From NCBI GenBank assembly GCA_964434955.1, contig CAYSXI010000035.1, positions 1-35,752 on the forward strand: a stretch of 35,752 nt of DNA, in the 5' to 3' direction. Below, piece after piece: positions 8,901 through 14,880 of this stretch (its first letter is position 1; every line of letters starts with the position of its first letter). The DNA is from JANQLU01 sp964434955. GTDB taxonomy: Bacteria > Planctomycetota > Planctomycetia > Pirellulales > Pirellulaceae. The notes beneath the pieces are model-generated. The model ran no database searches. It saw only the letters and a program-made list of their open reading frames with translations, and was not told the DNA's origin. A program made the position numbers and the translations under genes.

Positions 8901-9223
8901 CCGATAGAATAGGATCCGTATCCGTCAAAAATCGGACGCCAGGTAACACCGGCGTTCGTCGTTTTCCAAACACCACCCGACGCTGCCGCAACGTACCAGG
9001 TGCTTCGTTTGACCGGATCGACAGCGATATCAACAATCCGTCCCGACATCAGCGCCGGGCCAATTCCTCGAAAAGAAAAACTCGAAATCAACGACGAGCT
9101 GACTTTTGGCTTTGAATCTTTTCGGGGCTCGTCCGAATCCTGGGCGCGAAGCAACGTGGTCGAACCAACGAAAATTGCAATCGCCAATCCCAGGCAGAGT
9201 GAAAAACGGAAGGGGTTACTCAT
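5954..9223 (-). CDS. Exported Asp-box (BNR/VPS10-like) propeller protein
   Basis: This 1089-residue protein starts with a signal peptide ending near LLRAQ, followed by SFRGIGPALMSGRI. At least nine Asp-box motifs of the S/T-x-D-x-G-x-x-W/F type are visible: STDGGASF, TTDGGKTW, STDGGNNW, SSNRGESW, SEDGGRTF, SDDRGDNW, TEDGGKTW, STDRGKTW and LDGGENW. These mark a sortilin/VPS10-like or glycosyl-hydrolase-like beta-propeller over about residues 50-720. The C-terminal part (from about 850) contains a beta-sandwich-like region (LPGKYTVDVSQMVDGKV) and then a helical region. Planctomycetes and Bacteroidetes carry many such exported proteins; the substrate or ligand is unknown and enzymatic activity is not proven. 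The ATG at 9223 places the signal peptide correctly. An intrinsic terminator lies just downstream. Confidence 0.9.
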   Translation of the reverse strand: MSNPFRFSLCLGLAIAIFVGSTTLLRAQDSDEPRKDSKPKVSSSLISSFSFRGIGPALMSGRIVDIAVDPVKRSTWYVAAASGGVWKTTNAGVTWRPIFDGYGSYSIGCVTIDPNDRFTIWVGTGENNSQRSVGYGDGLYKSTDGGASFKKVGLGDSEHIGKIVVHPKDSNTVFVAAQGPLWKEGGDRGLYKTTDGGKTWTKILEISENTGVNEVLLDPKNPKIMYASAYQRRRHTWVLINGGPESSLYKSTDGGNNWRKINRGLPGVDKGRIGMAISPHNSEVIYALVEAAEGQGGFFRSSNRGESWTRMSSYNSSSAQYYQEIVPCPHKMDRIYSLDTYMKVSEDGGRTFVNLGEADKHVDNHAIVIDPQDEDHLIIGCDGGVYETWDRGKTYDYKANLPLTQFYKVAVSNDRPFYYVYGGTQDNATQGGPSRTTNIHGIRNSDWFITVFGDGFDPAVDPEDPNTVYSQWQYGGLVRFNRKTGLRIDIKPQPAKGGPALRWNWDSALAISPHNSKRIYYGSQILFQSDDRGDNWKAISGDLSRNLDRNKLKVMGRVWGVDTVAKNASTSLYGTIVSVSESPKVEGLIYVGTDDGMVQVTEDGGKTWRGVSRFGDLDVPEFGYINDIEADLHDPDTVYVAVNNHKRGDFKPYVVKSTDRGKTWTNITSNLPERGSVYALKQDHVKKEIMFCGTEFGCFVTLDGGENWTQIRGGLPTVAIRDIEIQERENDVVLASFGRGFFILDNYSTLRELTPNTTKENKIFSIKKGLMYQESAPLAVGRRAFQGANFYSAANPPVGVTIRYHLAKSLQTKKSVRKSKDRRLAAANKDVPYPTWEELKAEDREIAPVVWLTIRDAKGQVVNRLRGSTSRGMHSVTWRYNHANYGQMRGPVALPGKYTVDVSQMVDGKVTQLVKPVGFEIEPLNFGNSQNVDREGMMAFASQIGKLANAVNAASQVASEASTKLDSFESLAQNSKLLDPTILNEIRAAKTDLMNVMEMFNGDPTKSRRNESAYPGFNSRLRTAMFGIMGSDEGPTGTHKSQLAIIEAEFKEALAKLKPIVSAKIPALEKKLDAAGAPWTPGRKIPDWK

Positions 9224-9363
9224 GAATCAGGGTCTCCAAGCAGCGTGGCTATGAATCATTGGCGCAAACGGGCGCCATCTTTGGGCGAACAAACAATTCA
9301 GCTTAGTTCAAGCATCCCTCATTTTGAACGACTGGGCACGGGAAAACCGGAGAACTTCCGCTC

Positions 9364-9377
9364 GGTATCTTGATACC
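9364..9377. promoter_or_regulatory. Short perfect inverted repeat upstream of tag
   Basis: GGTATC-TT-GATACC forms a perfect 14-bp inverted repeat in the 181-base divergent gap between the BNR protein gene and the glycosylase gene. It could be an operator or a small hairpin. No clear -35/-10 pair was found nearby. Confidence 0.3.
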
Positions 9378-9404
9378 TGCTCCGCTGACCGATCCAATCG
9401 AAAT

Positions 9405-10016
9405 ATGAGCAAAAAACAGTACCTAATGACCGACTCCGAGGGAGCCTCAAGATGCTGGTGGTGTGGGACCGACCGCGAGTACATTCACTATCACGATCGC
9501 GAATGGGGAGTCCCAACCAAAAATGAGCGGCGGCTTTTTGAGAAAGTCTGCCTCGAGGGCTTTCAGTCGGGCCTTTCTTGGATCACGATTCTTCGCAAGC
9601 GCGAGAACTTTCGCGAAGCGTTTGCGAAATTCGAAATCGAGAAAGTTTCGCTGTTCCAAAAACGGCAGGTCGAAAAACTACTCAAAAATGAGGGGATTAT
9701 CCGGCACCGGGGCAAAATTGAAGCGACCATCAACAATGCGCAAAGAGCGTTGGAATTGCGTGAAGAACGAATCTCGCTTCCAAAACTGTTGTGGAAATTT
9801 GAACCCGAAACCGACCGGCCCTTCGATCCCAAACGGGCGACCACGGACGAATCGGTTGCGATGAGCAAAGAGCTCAAAAAACGCGGCTGGAAGTTTGTTG
9901 GCCCGACCACTTGTTATTCGCTGATGCAGGCGATGGGAATGGTCAATGATCACCATCCGGATTGCCACCGCTACGAACCCTTGCAGCTTGAACGGAAAAA
10001 GTTCAAACGTCCCTGA
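9405..10016 (+). CDS. tag: DNA-3-methyladenine glycosylase I
   Basis: This is the base-excision repair enzyme that removes 3-methyladenine from alkylated DNA. The protein of about 203 residues matches the family throughout: CWWCG and YHDREWGVP at the N-terminus, KVCLEGFQSGLSWITILRKR (with the Glu and Trp of the base pocket), GIIRHRGKIEATINNA, LKKRGWKFVGPTTCYSLMQA and MVNDHHPDCHRY. The N-terminal Cys/His and the C-terminal NDHxxxC positions correspond to the structural zinc site of Tag. In-frame starts exist at 9324 (TTG), 9405 (ATG) and 9426 (ATG). I chose 9405, because the conserved domain begins about 15 residues later and the upstream part is not conserved-looking. It is followed after 114 bases by a DinB-fold gene. 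Confidence 0.95.
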   Translation: MSKKQYLMTDSEGASRCWWCGTDREYIHYHDREWGVPTKNERRLFEKVCLEGFQSGLSWITILRKRENFREAFAKFEIEKVSLFQKRQVEKLLKNEGIIRHRGKIEATINNAQRALELREERISLPKLLWKFEPETDRPFDPKRATTDESVAMSKELKKRGWKFVGPTTCYSLMQAMGMVNDHHPDCHRYEPLQLERKKFKRP

Positions 10017-10130
10017 TCACGAGTTTTGTGAAAGATCACACGCGTCCTTGAGAAACCGTTTGAAATATCCAAATCGTTCATTGAATTCGCCAACGGGATG
10101 GAGTCTAAATGAACGCAACCTTGAACAAAA

Positions 10131-10682
10131 ATGAAATCGGAGAATCCAAAAGTGAGCATTCGCCAAGCGGCCATCCACGCATTGAACACAAGTCGCAACG
10201 CACTCAACCTGGTACTGGAAGAATTCAAAACCGACGACGATTGGTTCACCCAGCCCTGTCCCAACAGCAATCACGCGATTTGGATCGTCGGGCACCTGGG
10301 CTTGGCAGACAATCGGTTTGCTTCCAGGTTTCGACCGGATGTTGACCAGATTCCAGAAGGATGGGAGGAGCTGTTCTGGTTCGGGAGTGAGATCAACCCG
10401 GACCGCGCGGCCTACCCTTCGAAGGACGATGTTTTGGCTTACTTTCACGAGCGACGGGAAACCCTGCTGAAAGTCATCGAAGAGTGTTCCGACGAGGAAC
10501 TGAATGCGGCGGCTCCGCCGGCGGGCGAACGCGGGCCGATTTCAGGCGCCCCCAATGTGGGTCAGTTGTTTTTGTTTGGCTCGTTTCACGAAGGCATCCA
10601 TATGGGGCAGTTAACCGTTGCCCATCGTTCCTTGGGCCGCGAACCCGTGATGAAACCTCAACCGGCTGAGTCGAATTCATAG
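10131..10682 (+). CDS. DinB-fold (DinB_2-like) metal-dependent protein
   Basis: This 183-residue protein has the four-helix DinB/YfiT pattern: an opening helix (QAAIHALNTSRNALNLVLEE), a first metal-ligand His in AIWIVGHLGLADN (about residue 60) and a His pair in GSFHEGIHMGQLTVAHRSLG (about residues 153 and 157). The three-His arrangement is that of DinB-superfamily proteins, which act as thiol transferases or mycothiol-/bacillithiol-linked hydrolases. The actual substrate here is unknown. There is no signal peptide, so it is cytosolic. It lies on the same strand as tag, 114 bases downstream, and may be co-transcribed with it. Confidence 0.85.
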   Translation: MKSENPKVSIRQAAIHALNTSRNALNLVLEEFKTDDDWFTQPCPNSNHAIWIVGHLGLADNRFASRFRPDVDQIPEGWEELFWFGSEINPDRAAYPSKDDVLAYFHERRETLLKVIEECSDEELNAAAPPAGERGPISGAPNVGQLFLFGSFHEGIHMGQLTVAHRSLGREPVMKPQPAESNS

Positions 10683-10759
10683 GATGAAACGGAAACGGAA
10701 TCCTTGGCCGGAACCCGCGCCGATTGGGTCGAAGGTCCACTTGTAGGAGTTTTGCCCAA

Positions 10760-10784
10760 AAAACTGGCGTTTTTGCCCAGTTTT
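10760..10784 (+). terminator. Hairpin downstream of the DinB gene, possible weak terminator
   Basis: AAAACTGG and CCAGTTTT form a perfect 8-bp stem around a 9-base loop. The T residues lie inside the stem, with no long U-tract beyond it, so termination is uncertain. It starts 77 bases after the DinB stop. Confidence 0.4.
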
Positions 10785-10856
10785 AAGGTCCAGGTATCGG
10801 ATGTGCGGGCAACTTGTCAGGTTGAATCAGGATTCATGTGAAAAAGTCCGATTTAA

Positions 10857-10886
10857 TTGACACGAAAATTCACCGGCAACTATACT
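10857..10886 (+). promoter_or_regulatory. Near-consensus sigma70 promoter
   Basis: TTGACA (10857-10862) and TATACT (10881-10886) are separated by 18 bases. This is one of the two best promoters visible in the window and points at the two-gene unit starting at 11074. The predicted start near 10893 gives a 5' leader of about 180 bases. Confidence 0.8.
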
Positions 10887-11073
10887 AAAACGTGCGGGTT
10901 TCGCAGCTTGCGTGAATTGGGGGAGACGAGGAGCTTTGGGGGCTCATTCTTCCGATTCTTGCCATTGATTGACTCACACGGACCCGAATTGTCTGGTCTC
11001 ACGCCAATAGTCTCACCGACCGCAATTCGAAAACCACGTTGCAACGCACTGATCGATTAGAGGAACAGTACAG

Positions 11074-11895
11074 ATGAACTTAATGGGCAAAATTTTGACG
11101 GTTCTGATTCTATTGTCCAGCGTCGTCTTTTTGACATTAGCGCTCATTATCGGAGCTTCCCACCAGAACTGGTACAAGAAGGCCGAAGAATTCAAGAAGA
11201 TCGCCGAAGCTCGTAAGGCTGAAAAGGAAACGATCCTGGCCAGCTCGAAAGAAAACGAGATCAAGTTGGCGACCGAGCAACAAGCTCGTGCTCTTACGAT
11301 TTCTGATTTGAATGCTCGTTTGGCAAACGCCAATACCGAATTGACGAGTAAAGAAGAAGCGTTGAACAAAGCCGAAACCACGATGGCAACTCAGACAACG
11401 CAGATCAGCCAAGCCCAGGCAGCCATCAAGGAATTGGATGCCTCGATCGCCTCTTTGGAAAAGAAAAACTCGGACTTGATTGATCAGATCGCTGCGATTC
11501 GAGTTCAAGTGGTTGCTTTGACGAATGAAAAATACGCACTTCAAGGTACCAAACAAGATCTTGAAGTTCGCCAGAAAGCTCTGAGTGCATTGAATGCCAA
11601 GCTTACCAAAGTCCTACGCGGAAACGGTTTGACGATCACGTCATTGGTCGACCACATTCCACCCGTGGTGGAAGGTCAAGTTTCTAAAGTAGCCGCAGAG
11701 GGTTATTTCCTGGCGACCATTGGTAACGACGACGGCCTTAACAAAAGCCACAAGCTAAAGGTCTTCCGCGGCGAAAAATACATCGGTGACGCAGATATCG
11801 TCTCTGTTGGCGACAACCGTCTGATGGGTCGCATGATCAAGGATTTGCAACAAGAACAATTGAAAGAGGGCGATTATGTCACAACCCAACGTTGA
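11074..11895 (+). CDS. Inner-membrane-anchored coiled-coil protein with C-terminal beta domain
   Basis: This 273-residue protein has one N-terminal membrane segment (about residues 7-27) followed by a long heptad-rich coiled coil (about 35-175) with many Ala, Glu, Lys and Gln. The C-terminal domain of about 80 residues reads VEGQVSKVAAEGYFLATIG, DDGLNKSHKLKVFRGEKYIG and DADIVSVGDNRLMGRMI, a small beta-barrel pattern resembling the C-terminal module of FlgT-like and other envelope proteins. Bitopic topology would place the coiled coil and beta domain in the periplasm. I do not recognise a named family; similar proteins appear typical of planctomycetes, which is recollection rather than a search. 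A GAGGA motif nine bases before the ATG and a strong promoter suggest high expression. The next gene overlaps its end by 20 bases. Confidence 0.85.
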   Translation: MNLMGKILTVLILLSSVVFLTLALIIGASHQNWYKKAEEFKKIAEARKAEKETILASSKENEIKLATEQQARALTISDLNARLANANTELTSKEEALNKAETTMATQTTQISQAQAAIKELDASIASLEKKNSDLIDQIAAIRVQVVALTNEKYALQGTKQDLEVRQKALSALNAKLTKVLRGNGLTITSLVDHIPPVVEGQVSKVAAEGYFLATIGNDDGLNKSHKLKVFRGEKYIGDADIVSVGDNRLMGRMIKDLQQEQLKEGDYVTTQR

Positions 11896-12133
11896 TGCTC
11901 CGATGGAGTCGTTTGAAGCCGCTGTTCCAGAAGCAGCCGTGGATAATACGCCAAATTACAGCAAACAATCGCTGAACATCTACACCGTTCTTCTGCTGAT
12001 TTCGTTTGTCTGCCTGATCGGGGCGATCGTTGTCCTCGGTTACAACCTTAGTCAGTGGGAAGGCCTCCCTTTCCCTTACAAAACAAACACGATGGCAGCT
12101 CCGTCCTTTTTGACCACACCCTGGTTGAACTAG
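11876..12133 (+). CDS. Small single-pass membrane protein, unknown function
   Basis: This 85-residue protein has a hydrophilic acidic N-terminus (about 30 residues), one strong membrane segment (about residues 36-57, IYTVLLLISFVCLIGAIVVL) and a short tail ending TTPWLN. The ATG lies inside the last codons of the preceding coiled-coil gene in another frame, with a 20-base overlap, which indicates translational coupling and probably a shared complex. An intrinsic terminator follows 47 bases after the stop. Together the two genes form a complete bicistronic unit. No family is recognised. Confidence 0.8.
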   Translation: MSQPNVDAPMESFEAAVPEAAVDNTPNYSKQSLNIYTVLLLISFVCLIGAIVVLGYNLSQWEGLPFPYKTNTMAAPSFLTTPWLN

Positions 12134-12180
12134 GAAGATTCGCTCGGCGGCCAAGGCTGCGATTGCCATTCCATAAATCC

Positions 12181-12205
12181 ACCCCGCTCTCCGCGGGGTT
12201 TTTTT
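12181..12205 (+). terminator. Intrinsic terminator of the two-gene membrane operon
   Basis: ACCCCGC - TCTCC - GCGGGGT forms a 7-bp GC-rich stem followed by a run of seven T (12199-12205). This is a strong rho-independent terminator on the + strand. Confidence 0.93.
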
Positions 12206-12457
12206 ATGCGCCGTCGCATTCGGGCAGGCAATCGGAATCGTTCTCTGGCTGAATTCGAGAGAAGCCAATTCTGTTTCGTTCGCCCGGGCAACTGCCATGG
12301 CAACTAACCGCGCAAAAAACGCTGACTGGGCACAACGAACGAGCGTTTCCAGGACTTCTTTTCTTGCCTGAAAGGCGAACCACACGATTCCGTCAGAAAT
12401 CCACCAACCTTCGCGGAATGAGATTCGTACAGAAACCTACCGTCTCCGTTCCCACCC
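12206..12457. other. Gene-free stretch between terminator and moxR promoter
   Basis: No supported gene lies here. Frames on the - strand cross into the neighbouring genes and show no recognisable domain. The only structure noted is the 10-bp palindrome TGCCATGGCA at 12293-12302 next to a GCCCGGGC palindrome; I see no clear role. Confidence 0.5.
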
Positions 12458-12486
12458 GCGACAATTGAGGGGTTTTCGGCTAATAT
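12458..12486 (+). promoter_or_regulatory. Candidate promoter of the moxR operon
   Basis: GCGACA (12458-12463) and TAATAT (12481-12486) are 17 bases apart. The -10 is good and the -35 matches four of six consensus positions. Transcription near 12493 would favour the TTG start at 12530, which has GGAAGG nine bases upstream, over the TTG at 12500. Confidence 0.45.
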
Positions 12487-12529
12487 ATCGCTGATCATTT
12501 TGAAGACAAATTCTGGAAGGCAAGAAGAC

Positions 12530-13510
12530 TTGAACGCTGAATCCTCGGTTGCGTCGGCGCCCTCGCGCGACACAAAACAGCTTCATCAAATCGTAAACCG
12601 GATTGAAGAAAACGTTATCAAAGTTGTGTTGGGCAAGCAGGAAATTGCTCGCCAATGCATCGTGGCTTTGTTGGCGGGTGAGCACGTCCTCCTGGAAGAC
12701 GTTCCCGGCGTCGGGAAAACGTTGATGGGCAAAGCCATCGCGAAAAGCGTTGAAGGATCATTTTGCCGAATTCAGTTTACTCCGGACTTGTTACCCAGCG
12801 ACATTGTTGGCAGTTCCATTTACAAGTCCGATACGCACGAGTTTGTGTTTAACCCGGGGCCAATTTTCAACAACTTTGTTCTCGCGGACGAAGTCAACCG
12901 AGCTCCCCCTCGAACCCAGAGTGCGATGCTGGAAGCCATGAGCGATGGGCAAGTTAGCGTGGACGGTTCGACTCATCAGCTGAAGCCCCCCTTCATGGTG
13001 ATCGCGACGCAGAATCCCTTCGAATTTGAAGGCACTTACGTTTTGCCGGAAAGTCAGTTGGACCGGTTTCTGCTTCGTGTTTCGATGGGCTATCCGGATC
13101 CGGAATTCGAACTCGACATTTTGACTTCGCATCAAAAAGGCGAGCCGGTCGAAGAGCTCAAAGCCGTCGCAACAGTTGAGGAGATCGCTCAGATCCAAGA
13201 AGCCGTGCGTCAGGTCAAAGTCGACCACTCGATTTCCCGTTACATCATGAGCATCGTTCACGCGACGAGAAACTCACCCGACTTGAGTGTTGGGGTCAGC
13301 ACCCGTGGTGCGCTCCTTTGGTATCGAGCCGTTCAAGCCATGGCGTTCTGTGATGGACGCGACTATGTCACGCCCGACGACGTGAAGCAGCTTGCCGTGC
13401 CCGTGGTGGCTCACCGCGTAAAATACCGTGGAATTTCACAGCAGAACCAGCGCGAAACGCTGGAAACGATTGTTCGATCGATATTGAACGAAGTCCCCTC
13501 GCCGGCCTAA
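12530..13510 (+). CDS. MoxR-family AAA+ ATPase
   Basis: This is a MoxR-type AAA+ ATPase of about 326 residues, a chaperone-like family that usually works with DUF58 or VWA-domain partners. Visible are Walker A (DVPGVGKTLMGKAIA), Walker B (NFVLADEVNRAPP), sensor 1 (FMVIATQNPFEFEGTY), the arginine-finger region (LPESQLDRFLLRV) and sensor 2 (GVSTRGALLWYRA). It is cytosolic. No in-frame ATG precedes Walker A, so the start must be TTG or similar. I chose 12530 for its GGAAGG ribosome-binding motif; 12500 is the alternative and adds ten residues. It is the first gene of a cluster with DUF58, transglutaminase-like and YchF-like genes. MoxR-DUF58-transglutaminase clusters are known in many bacteria, with unsettled function. 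Confidence 0.93.
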   Translation: MNAESSVASAPSRDTKQLHQIVNRIEENVIKVVLGKQEIARQCIVALLAGEHVLLEDVPGVGKTLMGKAIAKSVEGSFCRIQFTPDLLPSDIVGSSIYKSDTHEFVFNPGPIFNNFVLADEVNRAPPRTQSAMLEAMSDGQVSVDGSTHQLKPPFMVIATQNPFEFEGTYVLPESQLDRFLLRVSMGYPDPEFELDILTSHQKGEPVEELKAVATVEEIAQIQEAVRQVKVDHSISRYIMSIVHATRNSPDLSVGVSTRGALLWYRAVQAMAFCDGRDYVTPDDVKQLAVPVVAHRVKYRGISQQNQRETLETIVRSILNEVPSPA

Positions 13511-13548
13511 GCCATTGCGACCCGGGTGGGTAAACAGGAATCCGAGAA

Positions 13549-14880
13549 ATGAGTCAAAAGGCCGACCGAAGCCGCCGAACCGTAAGGTTTGCCCGTGAAG
13601 GCTGGTACTTCCTGTTTATCCTTGCGTTTATCGTAATCGGCTCGATCCTTCGGCAAATGAACCTCTTGTTCTTGCTGATTGGTTTGATGGTGACACCGCT
13701 ATTCTTGAACTGGCGATTTGCCATTTCAACGATGTACTATCTGCTGCCAATGCGAAGGACGACGGACGTCGTCAATGCCGGCCAAACGACCTTTGTCGAA
13801 TGGTCATTGACCAATGCCCGTTCCTGGCTCACGGCCTGGAATGTGAAAATTGTGGATCGCATTCGCCAGGTCGATCCGGGCGACGCCGCGCAGAAAAGCG
13901 AGATTGAGTTAATCGTTCCACAAGTTGCACCCAACGGAACGACCCATAGCTCCTATCGAATTCACTTTAGCCAACGCGGCAAATACATCCTGGGCCCAGC
14001 TCGAATTTCAACGACCTTTCCGTTGGGATTGATTCGAGGCGCGTTTTGGTGGCAGCGCGAAACAGAACTATATGTGGGCCCGCGACTCGGAGAATTGACC
14101 CCGATTTGGCATCAAAGAATGGCGTCGCTTGCCGCGGGCAACTCTTCGAACCAGCGACGCCGCGGAATCGAGCAGGAAGAGTTTTACGCATTGCGCCCCT
14201 GGAAATCCGGAGATAGCATTCGCTGGATTCACTGGCGCAGCTCAGCCAAGGCCAACGACTTGATCGTCAAGCAGTTTGACCAAAAAGGCGATCGCGACTT
14301 CGCGATTCTCCTGGACTGCTACATCGACGACGACACCAATCCCTGGACACCCAGCCCGGACGATTCAATCATGGCCGAAGGGCCATTGGGGCCACCGCAG
14401 TTTGCCACCAGCGAACAAGTCGAACTTGCCATCAGTTGCACGGCGACCATCCTGTTCGAATTGGAAAACTGGATCCGGGGCCAGGTTGCGGTCAGTTTTT
14501 GTGGGCAATCAGTCTGGACGGCAACCACTCAGGCCTACTCCCAGTTTCTCGCTGAACTGATGCGGCGGTTGGCCGTGATCCGACCGACAATGAACACGCG
14601 AATTGAACAAGGTCTTCTGGAGCTTGCCAATCACGCAAGCGCGGGCACCCCTTTGATCGTCATCAGCACGCGTCCAAGACCAGAATTCACCGGTGATATG
14701 TCGCCGATGTATGAATCCGCTTTGAAACGGGCAGACTGGATCCAGGTCGGGACTCCTTATTGCGATGAACTTTTCCAATTCGACCTGGAAAAGCAACGGC
14801 AAGAATTGATTTCCATTTTTCATCACAAAGCAGATGAAGCTTTGGAATCCGCAACCAGCGAACAGGCGGGAGAAGAATAA
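13549..14880 (+). CDS. DUF58 domain membrane protein
   Basis: This 443-residue protein has two N-terminal membrane segments (about residues 18-55), a beta-rich periplasm-like section (NAGQTTFVEWSLTN to YILGPARISTTFPLGLIRG) and the DUF58 signature QEEFYALRPWKSGDSIRWIHWRSSAKANDLIVKQ at about residues 207-240, followed by DFAILLDCY, which begins a VWA-like region. DUF58 proteins accompany MoxR ATPases, which are thought to remodel or activate them. It lies 38 bases after moxR, and its TAA stop shares its last base with the ATG of the next gene (TAATG), which indicates translational coupling. Confidence 0.92.
   Translation: MSQKADRSRRTVRFAREGWYFLFILAFIVIGSILRQMNLLFLLIGLMVTPLFLNWRFAISTMYYLLPMRRTTDVVNAGQTTFVEWSLTNARSWLTAWNVKIVDRIRQVDPGDAAQKSEIELIVPQVAPNGTTHSSYRIHFSQRGKYILGPARISTTFPLGLIRGAFWWQRETELYVGPRLGELTPIWHQRMASLAAGNSSNQRRRGIEQEEFYALRPWKSGDSIRWIHWRSSAKANDLIVKQFDQKGDRDFAILLDCYIDDDTNPWTPSPDDSIMAEGPLGPPQFATSEQVELAISCTATILFELENWIRGQVAVSFCGQSVWTATTQAYSQFLAELMRRLAVIRPTMNTRIEQGLLELANHASAGTPLIVISTRPRPEFTGDMSPMYESALKRADWIQVGTPYCDELFQFDLEKQRQELISIFHHKADEALESATSEQAGEE

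Larger units (their letters stand above)
10683..11073 (+). other. 391-base gene-free region: hairpin, promoter and long leader
   Basis: No credible gene lies here. The stretch holds a hairpin at 10760-10784, a near-consensus promoter at 10857-10886 and a predicted leader of about 180 bases. The leader ends with GAGGA at 11060-11064, nine bases before the ATG at 11074. A 67-codon frame beginning at 10857 starts on the -35 box itself and was discounted. Confidence 0.7.

Noticed and set aside
10857..11060. 67-codon + strand frame in the leader of the coiled-coil gene
   Set aside because: Its start codon is the -35 box of the strong promoter, so it would not be on the transcript, and its composition is not protein-like.
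12304..12573. 89-codon - strand frame upstream of moxR
   Set aside because: It overlaps the moxR promoter and start region, has no recognisable domain, and lies opposite to the operon.
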